DNA from: Aporrectodea caliginosa
Taxonomy: Eukaryota; Annelida; Clitellata; Crassiclitellata; Lumbricidae
Assembly (NCBI GenBank): GCA_020284085.1
Contig: JACEVL010000422.1
Coordinates: forward strand, 1 to 64,000
Length of the DNA: 64,000 nt
Direction: 5' to 3'
Positions 20,455 through 30,185 of this stretch are shown here, piece after piece (the first letter of the stretch is position 1; every line of letters starts with the position of its first letter). Made by a program: the position numbers and the translations under genes. A model generated the notes under the pieces. It was not told the origin of the DNA and made no database searches. It was given only the letters and a program-made list of their open reading frames with translations.

Positions 20455-21120
20455 CCATAACCATTTTATTGCAGCCAAACAGGTATTACACAGATGATAT
20501 TACATACAAGTATTTCGAGTGGTTACAATAGGGGGACCAGAAGGGACCTTGGTCCCACTAAGTAGGGCCCCTAAACCTGAATAAGCTGCTGGTGATTGTG
20601 AATAAGCTGGTGCTTAGCCTTAGAGTAGCACTTTAGAAATTTGGAATTTATTATTACGTTTAAGAAAAATTAAAGGAAAATTCAGTCTGCCACAAGGCCA
20701 TCAAATCAGTTTAGGGCTGCACTACAAACATGCAATTTGCAAAGTCAATGTACAAACTATTCTGTATATTAAATGACCTTTCATTGAAACACTAATTGTT
20801 CACAAGAATCGGAGTAGGACATATTTTACAGAATTAATTGACAATTGAGCCTCATAAAAATGACCATTTAGTGAAACACTATTTGTTCACAAGAATCTGA
20901 ATAGGACTTACACTCCACAAAATTAATTTGCAAATTACATGTATCTTTATCTTCCCCTACTCCCTGCGCCCGAAATTACATGACCGTTTTATTCCACAAG
21001 CGGACAATCTCACTCGCAGATTGTTTATAATAAGAATGTTATACTCTGTTTAAATGTATGTACACCAAAGTGCGGATATGCAATTGGTTCAATAAAGAAT
21101 ATACTTACGTACTTGATGAA
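20455..21120. mobile_element. LINE-type repeat remnants between ALDH9 and SLC35C1
   Basis: GGGACCAGAAGGGACCTTGG and GGTCCCACTAAGTAGGG (20532-20572) match the body seen near 1670-1705. AATAAGCTGGTGCTTAGCC (20600-20620) matches 34510 and 60905. The stretch ends with GGTTCAATAAAGAATATAC at 21085-21104. The duplicated words TTTCATTGAAACACTA and AAAATGACCATTTAG are also present. No gene seen. Confidence 0.5.
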
Positions 21121-21154
21121 AATGACTATTTAGTTAAACAATATTTTATGTGGT

Positions 21155-21196
21155 CACTTTACGGATTTCCACGGTGTTGTGGAAATCTGTAAAGTG
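21155..21196. repeat. Near-perfect 18-bp hairpin with 6-nt loop
   Basis: CACTTTACGGATTTCCAC and GTGGAAATCTGTAAAGTG pair with one mismatch around GGTGTT. It may be the centre of a small palindromic element. Function unknown. Confidence 0.8.
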
Positions 21197-21199
21197 AAA

Positions 21200-21380
21200 T
21201 GGCACAAGGCTTCCAAAGTCTTAATGCAGAAAGAACAGCAGGAGAGATAGGATTGATCTAAGAGAACAGTGTCAGTAAACCAAATGACGTTGAAAGTCTT
21301 TAGAGAAATGGTATCAAAGGCTGCTTAACAGGAAGTCTGTTAACTGGAACTGTAAGCGTTACAAAGTAAAACCGGAGAAA
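21200..21380. repeat. Dispersed repeat, copy 1 (also at 26545-26720)
   Basis: GAGATAGGATTGATCTAAGAG, CAGTGTCAGTAAACCAAA and GTTGAAAGTCTTTAGAGAA are shared in order with 26560-26640. The 26616-26828 open frame (KVFRENGIKGYLNIRKS) could be a transposon protein fragment, but I do not recognise it. Confidence 0.5.
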
Positions 21381-22794
21381 CCTAGTTTGTACAATGTACA
21401 TAGTTAGCTGGTATTAATTACAGAAATTTGTTTGAATGACTGTATATACAAAAATTATACTGATTTGTTTCCACTACCCTGACAGTAAAATGTACATCAA
21501 ACATTACAATGTCACTACTGTTTCAGTTTCAAAACACAACTTACTATTTTCTGTGAACAATTATACAGATCACCCAAAAATGCAACAATGCTCCCAAAAT
21601 CAAACAATACACCAGACAATGGAATAAACTCAAAGTTGAATCGAATGTTACTTGTATCCTTGTGCTTAATTCATGACTTCAGCGGCAGTGCAGCTGGAAC
21701 TGTTAAACGTCTTCAGAGTTACCTTTTGGAACTTCTGAATTACCTTTTGGGACTTCTGAAAAACCAACAGCAGTTTTGCAATTGAAGATTTCAAAGAGCA
21801 AAACTTGCCTATATGATGTTAAGCCATTTAGATATAGAATATTTACTTCAATTAGCAAATAACGCAGAGTAAACTAGAGGAGTCACCAGTGGTAAACCCA
21901 CACACGTAGGCTGTCTCTCATGGACTGATCTTTTGGATTTGACCTGATTACGGCTTGGTTTTGGTGTGCCATCGGTTGATGCCTTGTGCATTAGACAATG
22001 GCGCAATAGAAGTTGCTAATTACAATTACGCACGGAGCCAAAGTTAATTAAATTACATTGACATAAGAACATGCAGCATGATTCAATTATTTCAATAAAA
22101 TCTTTTTCTATATCTTTTTCTATCCAAGCTTTGGATTTCTCCATATACCCTGGTAGTCTGATGTGACCAAAATAGCACTAGATGCCTCTTGAAAACAAAA
22201 TCATAATGTATTCACATGATGCAAATATCAAGAACATCCGTCATCCAGCCCAAAATTAAATTTGAAAATTGTTACTATTCTCTTCCACACCAGCAAAAAT
22301 CTTTTACATTAGCAATTAGCAAATAACCATGCCTTATATTGTGGTTTAGAAGCATCAGATTCACATACAAAGAATCTGTTGCATTATTGTCTAGAGGTAT
22401 ATATTTATGTCAAAGTTTGCACAGTGGAATGCTCAAAACACTGCAGCTAAACTACATAATTTTATGTACATGTAAAATTTGTCGATGCCCTTATGATAGC
22501 TCAGGAGCGCATTTTTAAGTTGGGCAACAGGAAACATTGGGGACCTTAAATGGAGTGGACGTGGTACATTGGATACCATAAATGGGGTGAAAGTGGTAAG
22601 TTTCCAGCCAGGTTGACTGTAAGGCGCCCTTGTAATGGCATGGCTGTGTTACGGTACCATATAAGTTGTCATTATTATTATTATTATTATTAAGTACAAG
22701 AGGACAGAGGTTTAATATGTGAGCCACCAACACCAGGATACAAATGGTCGGATCTGCTGCTGCAAAGAATGCCTGCCAAAGAGTAATGTGCCAG

Positions 22795-22990
22795 AAACCA
22801 CGTGCTTTCCATGGGAACCAATTGGTTAGAGCGCTCGCCTTCTATAACGAAGAGTACGGGTTTGAGCCTCCCGTGATACGGTAACCGAGATGGGACCTTG
22901 AATAACTCCTTCACTCACAATTGCTCAGCACCATCGACTGATGCTTGGTCACTAGATACTGATGCTTAATAAATGCATAATAATAATATA
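22795..22990 (+). mobile_element. tRNA-derived SINE (family C)
   Basis: A-box-like TGGTTAGAGCGCTCGCC at 22824-22840, B-box-like GGGTTTGAGCCTCCC at 22858-22872, then ACTCACAATTGCTCAGCACC and an AATAAATGCATAATAATAATA tail. A nearby TTATTATTATTATTATTA run precedes it. Confidence 0.75.
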
Positions 22991-23510
22991 ATAATATTAC
23001 CCGGTAATAACTTCCAGAAGACTACATGTGTATAAATAACACAGTGCATTTTAAATTTGACAATGCCTCTTAAGATTTCCTTTAACACAGCAATGAGGTA
23101 CATATACAACCAATGATGATGATTGCATTGGCAACTGTTTTTCACATGATTTATATAAATTATGTCAACTGTCACCCACTAATGTATTTAAGTCCCATTT
23201 TCTTTTCTCATGCGATCTGCTGGTCTATCTATACAGAGCAGAGGTTAAATTATACTTAGGACTTTCTAGATTTGGCCAAATACAGATGACACAATCATTG
23301 GCTTGAAGAAAGTAAATATAATGTTATTAGAAATTTAACACAATATTTATTTTAGCTGAGTTGAACACTTGCAAATAATAAATAATAATAATAATCTTTT
23401 CTTTATTAAGCGCCTGACAAACGCACTGCGCTGTACATTTACATGTTATGCAATTTAAATCTTAACTACTAACAGAACAGACAGCCTGCAATACAAAAAG
23501 CCTTAAAGAA

Positions 23511-24500
23511 TTATACTTGCCTACCCAAGTTTTTCTCAATATCGTCCTCCTCTTTAGGAGTCGTTTTCTCCTCGTGGTATCTGCGAATTGCATAAGTGCA
23601 CGCTCCTATGACGACGAGGATGACACTAATCCACCAGAGGCCGCTTTTTGTCTCGTGGTAGTAAACAACAGCAATGAGGGTCTGGAGAATGGCCTTCGTA
23701 TTTGCACTGATATGGTGAGTGACCGGAGAAGTGACGTTGATCTGCTTTGCACTAATCCAGGCCATCATGGTACCCAAGAAACCTGAGACCACGAGGAACA
23801 CCCAGAAGAACTGGTCAGATAACTGGCCTGAGGATAGAGCATCTGACAACTGGCCAGTAAACAAAACAACTGGAATGAAGATTACAATGGCTATGGCATT
23901 TGTGCACAGAGTCAGTTTGATCTCATTCCGTTCAAAAACATCAAGGGCAGTTTTTGTAAATATGCCCGTAAGTGCAATGAAAACACTCGATGCCACCCCA
24001 AATGCTACTCCCTTCACTGACAGACTCCCCATCACTTTCTCCTGATCAATGCCCAAGAAGAATCCTGTAGCCACAAGAAGACAGCAACCCACAATCCACC
24101 TTGACACCGACTTTTTGAGTATCGTAACCGAGAAAATCACGACGAAGATAATTGTGGTTGACCGTGCAACTTGATAGAACGAGACTCCAACCAGTTTAAG
24201 GCACATATTATTGAACGACAACATCAAAACAAAACAAAATGCCATCTGAAGAACCGGCCTTGCCGTAAAGGAAGAATATGAAATACGTGCTGACTCCCAG
24301 TTTTTCGTGTAAAACGCACGGCCAACAGTGAAGGCCAGCAAGAGGACAACAGTTGCAATGCATTGAACCCAGGAAACGAAGAGCGAGATGTCAACTGAAG
24401 ATTTCTCTCCGACTAAATACTTATTGGCAAAAACCATCGATATAGAAATAGTCCAGTAGCTGAGCACAACTACCGCAACACGTGCGACTTCTACAGCCAT
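23511..24500 (-). CDS. SLC35C1: SLC35C1-like nucleotide-sugar (GDP-fucose-type) transporter, single exon
   Basis: One uninterrupted 329-codon frame, close to the family length of about 350-365. About ten hydrophobic segments fit the DMT-fold nucleotide-sugar transporters of the Golgi/ER. Matches to the GDP-fucose transporter: SISMVFANKYLV in helix 1, SFNNMCLKLVGVSFYQVARS, LGIDQEK, and YYHETKSGLWWISV near the end. The family exchanges cytosolic GDP-fucose for GMP to supply fucosyltransferases. The Arg in VARS, at the place of the human R147 whose loss causes a fucosylation disorder, is kept. The N terminus is shorter than human and starts at the helix, and no intron is seen. It could be a C1 paralogue with another substrate. 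The tail (EEKTTPKEEDDIEKNLGRQV) is charged and cytosolic. Confidence 0.86.
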   Translation of the reverse strand: MAVEVARVAVVVLSYWTISISMVFANKYLVGEKSSVDISLFVSWVQCIATVVLLLAFTVGRAFYTKNWESARISYSSFTARPVLQMAFCFVLMLSFNNMCLKLVGVSFYQVARSTTIIFVVIFSVTILKKSVSRWIVGCCLLVATGFFLGIDQEKVMGSLSVKGVAFGVASSVFIALTGIFTKTALDVFERNEIKLTLCTNAIAIVIFIPVVLFTGQLSDALSSGQLSDQFFWVFLVVSGFLGTMMAWISAKQINVTSPVTHHISANTKAILQTLIAVVYYHETKSGLWWISVILVVIGACTYAIRRYHEEKTTPKEEDDIEKNLGRQV

Positions 24501-24949
24501 CTTTTCTGAACTTTACAGTATCAGAAGAAAATTATTCCTTGGAATACAATAACGTCATCACAGGCTGGACAACCTAAAACATTAATTTTCACAGATTAAA
24601 AATCTTTCTGCAGACAGCAAAGAAACATTTTACTATTACAAAAAGTGCTACAAAAATGTTATAAATGTAACAAGTTTCAAAATATAAATTTTAAGTTATA
24701 ATTTGTATCAATAAATGTTTAAAAGTAATGTTTTATCTTGGTAACTGCACACAAGTCCGATATGAGACTACCCGGTATCAACAAAACAGAGATAAAGTAG
24801 GTCACACACCAATGTAGAAAAGAATTGTGTTAATCAATGTCAAGGCCACATTCACTTCCCCTTGCTCAACAAATACTGAAATTTTAAAGCTGTCTACAGA
24901 CATCACAGCAAACAGAAATAAAGGTAAAAGTGTAGTTTAGCGTCGTAAA

Positions 24950-25155
24950 TTATTCGTCCATTCTAGCATTATTATTTTTCATCAATTCAACTTCTACTTT
25001 GGCAAGAATTCTTTTCATCAATCCAGCTTCTACTTTCGGCAATGAATTCGTTTAAACCATTCCAGCTTCCATTTAAGCAGGAATTATTTTTCATCAGTAC
25101 ATCTTTTTAATTAAGAATTATTTTTCATCAATTTAGCTTCTATTTAAGCAACATT
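24950..25155. repeat. Degenerate tandem repeat (TTTCATCAATCCAGCTTCTA type)
   Basis: Four or five diverged units of about 45-60 bp, each carrying TTTTCATCA(A)TC(C)AGCTTC and TTAAGCA or TTGGCA words. Related units occur at 51483-51570. Upstream of SLC35C1, non-coding. Confidence 0.65.
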
Positions 25156-25164
25156 CTTAGCAAA

Positions 25165-25365
25165 CTTATAGTATCGGGGGCTGAAAGATCATACAGTATC
25201 TTTTGGCATGCTGCGCGGACGCCGGACGATACCAGGTTTTCTAATGACGACACTAACCCTAACCCTGACCCTAACCGACCCTCACGACGCCTAACCTCAC
25301 CCTAACCGACACTCACGACGCCAGTAAACTTACGCACTATATCCTTCAGTCCCCGATTCTATAAG
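25165..25365. mobile_element. MITE carrying telomere-like CCCTAA array, copy 1
   Basis: Inverted ends CTTATAGTATCGGGGGCTGA (25165-25184) and, in reverse, CTTATAGAATCGGGGACTGA (ending 25365). The centre (25250-25315) contains ACTAACCCTAACCCTGACCC followed by two CCCTAACCGACNCTCACGACGCC units. The interior matches 32216-32402 in the opposite orientation, although the outer ends differ. Confidence 0.7.
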
Positions 25366-26540
25366 CTTGTCCTGAAATTTTACAGATGATGCCTACAGGA
25401 ATAAAAACAGAAATAAAATAACAACGAACTTTAATTATCCATTATCACTCCAGCGAATGTTGTATCATTTGTATTTATGAATACGTGGCTGTTTACACAA
25501 CGCCCAACTCTCACAACCTGCTTCAACTTGCTTTTCAGCTGTACGTCTATAATTCAACGTGTCACCAATTTTCATTTAAGCAGGACTGTCGTAGGCACCT
25601 GAATTTAATTTTTTTTTAAATAGATTTCAACGAATCTTACTTCAATCACTAACAAATTAAACGTTTAATAATCGATTTTACAGAAGAACCGGCGACTACA
25701 GATGTAATAGGACCACGGTTGCTAGATTTAATGTTGTGATGCCACGCACGTCACGGTTCAAAACTCAAAAGACGTCATTTGCTTTGATACACTGAACTAT
25801 CGCACGCGTAATGGTAAATTCCACATGTTCTAAAGCACCACTTTAAAGCAAAGCGCAGGGCACCAGCTTATTCACTAGCGCTGTGTCTAGTCAGTTATCA
25901 CTGTAGTCGTCTATTCAGTCCGGTTGCCAGAGACCAGAGAGAGGAAGCAGAGCCTCAGAGGAGATGCTAAGGGCAGCTAAGACGAGTTTCGTTCAAGTTG
26001 AGAAAATTGGAACTCAGAATGGAGATCCTTCCAGGTTCGAGGTGCAGTGTGGTATAATTATGGCTTGGTTTGCGAACGTGAGATCAGTAGTGACTGGGGA
26101 TCTCTACAACTATGTCTGCTATGCTTCTAGGCCTATACACTTCTGCCACCTTGTGAATGAGTGCCGTACCTCACATACGTGGATGGGACGAGAGATCTGA
26201 ACATTGTATTGTCTTCCATGAATACAGCGTAAGCAGCCACAGAGGAATTGGTGGAGAAATATTTTTTTCTGCATCAATTGAAATGTGGGCAGTTTTGGAT
26301 TAGCATGAATTTGGTTTTAGATGGGTTCGATTTCAGGAGCCTATTTGGAGAGTTGGTTTAAACCACATGAAAAAGATGATCTATAGGCCTATATAGTCAG
26401 TGAAGCAATTACGAGAGAAAGGGATAAATAGTGCAATCAGCTAAACATGATGGTCACCTTAGGATACTTTAGTGAGTGTGCCAAATGGATAGTGTAAAGG
26501 ATGAACAAAACGGTCCTAAAAACAAAGCATTCAGTAAATC
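25366..26540. other. Intergenic stretch, mostly unassigned
   Basis: About 1.2 kb with no convincing exon. AAAGCGCAGGGCACCAGCTTATTCAC near 25851-25876 is the reverse of the SINE 3' word seen at 60905. The frame 25964-26200 (MLRAAKTSFVQVEK) has no recognisable domain. Confidence 0.4.
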
Positions 26541-26544
26541 AGTA

Positions 26545-26830
26545 AAGTGAGATGGAGAAAGAATAGCAGGAGATAGGATTGATCTCAGAGAGCAGTGTCA
26601 GTAAACTAAACCACGTTGAAAGTCTTTAGAGAAAATGGTATCAAAGGCTACCTAAATATCAGGAAGTCTATTAATTGGCGCTATAAGGGACAGTCAAAAT
26701 CTAGAACAGTACGGAAACTTCGTCAAGCACACAAGACTACTCGTACAGCCCAAATGGCCGATAGCATCCAAACCAGGCAAGGTGTTATGTTTCTTTGGGG
26801 ATTCATTCTGAACAACAGAAACATTTGAAC
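26545..26830. repeat. Dispersed repeat, copy 2, with a 70-codon unrecognised frame
   Basis: Shares blocks with 21200-21380. The frame 26616-26828 is basic (GQSKSRTVRKLRQAHKTTRT) and may be a piece of a transposon protein, but no family can be named. Confidence 0.4.
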
Positions 26831-27079
26831 TCATTTGCACTTGGCACCTACATTTGCTGTCGTGACTGTTACTACCAACTGTGCCAGCTTAAGTAAGCCA
26901 TTTTATTGACAGAGCATCAAATACCATAAGATCACAGTACAAATTCAAGAAAAAAACAATTCCAGTAGATGAAAGCACATATCAAAAGGTCTATCCAAAA
27001 GGGTCATATGGACCCGCTGCGACTGGATCGACCTTTTCTGGATAATATTTGGCAGTAGTAGCAGTGCAAAAAACAAAGT

Positions 27080-27420
27080 GCATTGTGTGAGAGTATGGTA
27101 CACAAATCACAAATCAAACGAAATCATAACTGAAAGTTTAAGTCTTAACATACCGTACAGAGATCAAGCAGTCTTTAAATTTTTTCTTAAACAGATTAAG
27201 GGTGGGAAGATGCTTAACATCATTGGGAATATTGTTCCAAATCGAAGGGCCAGAACATTTTATCGAAAACAATTTCATTCTAGTATGAGCAATGTCAGTA
27301 CGGTAATTTAACAAGGTTCTAGTGTAATGATCATGTACAGCAGTTCCCTGATAAAAATAATCATCAAACGTACTAGGCAACAATCTGTGATGATAGCGAA
27401 ACATGAATAAACCAATTTGA
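27080..27420 (-). mobile_element. CR1-like LINE reverse-transcriptase tail
   Basis: The minus-strand frame 27404-27138 reads MFRYHHRLLPSTFDDYF, NYRTDIAHTRMKLFSIKC, GPSIWNNIPNDVKHLPTL and FKKKFKDCLI. This is the usual C-terminal signature of CR1/Jockey-type proteins (G-P-x-x-W-N-x-x-P). Truncated. Confidence 0.75.
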
Positions 27421-27867
27421 AACTTATTTATATCTGCTAATCGAAGTATATTATAGGTTTGAAAAATAGGTTTGGTAGGTATCCCGCTCTCTGACTTTGG
27501 TGCTGCCTCTACACTCGTTCACTCTTTCGTAGTTTCCCGCCTTGACAACTGTAGGGGTATCAACCATGGATCCCAGCTGACCGGACTGGCTGCCTGACCT
27601 GGGTCCTATGACTTATTGGTCACATCCTAAATTTGGGCATGTTTCAGAGTACATGCAGTATGTCCTGCATTGGCTTCCTTTCTCACAGCAGATTGTCTAC
27701 ACGGTCTGTGCATTGGTTTGGCGCTGCATTGAGGGACTGGTCCCACATATCTGTGGGAACTGTGTTGTTCCACCTTGGGTGTCCACTGTCCAGCGTCGAT
27801 CCAACCTCTGGTCGGTGGACCAAGCCAAGCCTTTGGTTACCTGCTCACGAGGGGAAGCTCTTAGGCA

Positions 27868-28423
27868 CAGGGACGTAACTAGCGTTGGGCTTGGAGGGGC
27901 TTAAGCCCCCAAACGGAGCTGAAGCCCCCTAAAATGAACCAAGCCTCCGGCTCAAAAATGGGCTCGGGCTACCGCACTCGCCATGTTCAAGGCTTAACCC
28001 TTTATAAGCGAGAGGCAATATATTTGCCACTACATCACTTTCATGCGGTATACTAAACAACTAATGTACAGTATTTTGTCACTAACCTAATGCATGTGGA
28101 TTCACAAGATGTCACTACCAGATACTGTTTAACCCTTTTTAGCACACACAAAATCAAAACAGGGTACCAGTCTACAATTATTTGGGGTGTCTGAACAGCT
28201 AGTGGCAAGTATGTTGCCACGTCATCGTGTACCCCAAACAGCTAGTGGCATATATATTGCCACCACTTACTTTTTTACTGATTTCAATTCAACAATATTA
28301 TATGCTTGATTACTTTCTCTTACCTATACATAATATGTATTTATATTAACTGTGCCTGCCCTGGGCGCTTCTCACTTATAAAGGGTTAAAGCCCCCAAAC
28401 GAAAAGTCCTAGTTACGCCACTG
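27868..28423. mobile_element. hAT-type MITE, 556 bp
   Basis: TIRs CAGGGACGTAACTAG (27868-27882) and CTAGTTACGCCACTG (28409-28423). Perfect 8-bp target duplication CTTAGGCA at 27860-27867 and 28424-28431. Inner inverted words AAGCCCCCAAACG appear on both sides. Confidence 0.92.
27998..28385. mobile_element. piggyBac-type MITE nested in the hAT MITE, 388 bp
   Basis: TIRs CCCTTTATAAGCGAGAGGC (27998-28016) and, in reverse from 28385, CCCTTTATAAGTGAGAAGCG. TTAA flanks both ends (27994-27997 and 28386-28389), the target-site duplication of piggyBac. The interior has two AGCTAGTGGCA...TTGCCAC repeats (28197-28225, 28239-28263). Non-coding. Confidence 0.88.
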
Positions 28424-28645
28424 CTTAGGCAGCGTCGTTCTTTTTCGGTCGCTGCCACTCGCTGGTCCTATGAAACGGAAGGGTCTCCCTGTTACACTGC
28501 GCTTAGTGCCCAGAGGTCACTCTACTATGTTCTCTGATAATCTTAAAACTGTCATTTTTAGCTGAGGTTGGGCCGGGAGCACTTCTGAATAGTCCACCTT
28601 GAAAGGGTGCTATATCAAACTTTCTTAATAATAATAATAATAATA

Positions 28646-29435
28646 ACCCCACACACATGACTTTTAGGACTGTTGTTTATTAAAAAAAGGTGAACATTTA
28701 AATTAAAAATGAAAGCCAAAATCTGAATACTTGTTCCAATTTGTAAATCATTTCTGCAACACCCACTAAATAAGCCGTGGATGAAGCAAAGGTAAGATAG
28801 AGACACCTTTAGCAAGCACTGACATACAACACCAGCATTCATTACTGCTACATGCTGAAAGACCATTTGGAAAAAGTTCAAATATACAAATAATATGCAA
28901 CAATTAAACAAGAAGTTTTCCTTGGTAGCTCAACAACAAAATGCCCAAATTAAAATGACATAGACTACAAACATCAGACACTGGTAAAATAATACATTCC
29001 TGTACGAGTACAGTATGACCATCGAAGATCTGGAAATTTGTCACATAATGGATTAAACATTCCCATCAAAATCTGAACTTAAAATATAAGAAAATATGTT
29101 GGCAGCAAAAGGAACTGTACTGGGGGTCTATTCGAATATATTAAATGAGTTAATAAAATATATTAAGTGCCTCCTTAACTTATATATTTGCACCATTTAT
29201 ACACACAGAACTTGTATGGATACAATTTCCTGTTAATGTTTACAACATTTTCCTGCATTTCATTACTGACACTTTTCAACAATAATTCAGTTCACAAACT
29301 CACATTTACAACAGACAGAGCAAATAACATCAGCATACACTACTCAATTGGGCCTTTAACTGATTTTGTCTATGTAATACACATACAAACTATTTTAAAA
29401 TGGTAACCTAGTATGTAGACATGTTGCATAGATAA
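28646..29435. other. Intergenic stretch, no gene recognised
   Basis: AT-rich. The frames 28615-28911 (minus) and 29188-29406 (plus) have no domain, splice context or conserved motif that I can see. Confidence 0.4.
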
Positions 29436-29829
29436 GTGACCCAAGGGATCAAAATGAGTTGGATGTCGGCAATTTACATTCCTAGGAAAACAGCAAAATA
29501 TGATCAGATGTAACTTTTTCTTATTTTCAGATTTTAATGAAAATGGGTGAAAAAATTTTTTTTACATTTCTGATTTCTCACATTTGATGAAATTCATTGT
29601 TTTAATGTGTATTTTCAGAATTTTTACAGAGAATACTTTTATTTTTTACTATATATTAAAATAAATTAAATTAAAAAAAACACATAATCATTCGTAACTT
29701 TGTCAAAAAATAAGCTAGAACCAAACTTTTGGTGTCATTTTAAAGCAAAAAATGTGGTCTTTAAGAATATGTAAAATACTCATATTCTAAAATTTCCGAC
29801 ATGCGACTCATTTTGATCCCTTGGGTCAC
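29436..29829. mobile_element. MITE with 34-bp terminal inverted repeats, 394 bp
   Basis: Left end GTGACCCAAGGGATCAAAAT (29436 on) is mirrored by ATTTTGATCCCTTGGGTCAC ending at 29829. The arms match over about 34 bp with two mismatches. The interior is AT-rich with no coding sequence. Target duplication unclear, so the superfamily is open. Lies 3' of the ASB-type gene. Confidence 0.85.
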
Positions 29830-29869
29830 ATATATGTATGTACATATCATTCATATATCTGAATATTTA

Positions 29870-29935
29870 AATGAGTTAATTAAATTAATTAATTAATTAT
29901 ATAGCACCACTTAAACTCTCAGAAAAGCTGGACAT
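29870..29935. repeat. (AATT)n run and SINE/LINE 3' word
   Basis: TTAATTAAATTAATTAATTAATTA at about 29875-29898, followed by TATATAGCACCACTTAAA, a 3'-end word shared with other repeats. Confidence 0.5.
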
Positions 29936-30185
29936 GGAAATCCATTTACAGTCTCATCAGGAGGTTTCAGAAACAGCAACAATACACATAAAACATTGAA
30001 AGTTTCACTTTACAGAAAGATAATCACAGCAAAGATGGCTTTAAAAATTGCTCAACTTCACAGACTGGTCCCAAAACTTTAAACCCATTTGATCGCTGAT
30101 GACAAGATTAGCAATGAGTTCCAAGCAGAAGCATGTGCAGATGCTCCACGGCCAAAAGGAATAACCATCGCCAAACGTCTGGATG

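Larger units (their letters stand above)
27590..28620 (+). mobile_element. LINE reverse-transcriptase 3' fragment, split by a nested hAT MITE
   Basis: Left part (27605-27860) encodes VLHWLPFSQQIVYTVCALVW, RCIEGLVPHICG and VDQAKPL, with frame slips. Right part (28432-28590) gives RSFSVAATRWSYETE. The 3' end GGGAGCACTTCTGAATAG, a CACCTTGAAAGGGTGCTATATC stretch and an (AAT)n tail follow at 28575-28645. A 556-bp hAT MITE with its own piggyBac insert separates the two parts. Confidence 0.75.

Noticed and set aside
21155..21196. microRNA precursor
   Set aside because: Stem of 18 bp and a 6-nt loop are too short for a pre-miRNA.
23517..24045. Plus-strand open frames opposite the SLC35C1-like gene
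   Set aside because: Shadows of the minus-strand coding frame, without domains.
25250..25320. Chromosome-fusion scar from telomere-like repeats
   Set aside because: The array is bounded by inverted ends and has a second copy at 32216-32402 in a similar setting, so it is part of a mobile element.
25964..26200. 78-codon plus-strand frame upstream of the SLC35C1-like gene
   Set aside because: No recognisable motif and no splice partner; left as unassigned intergenic DNA.
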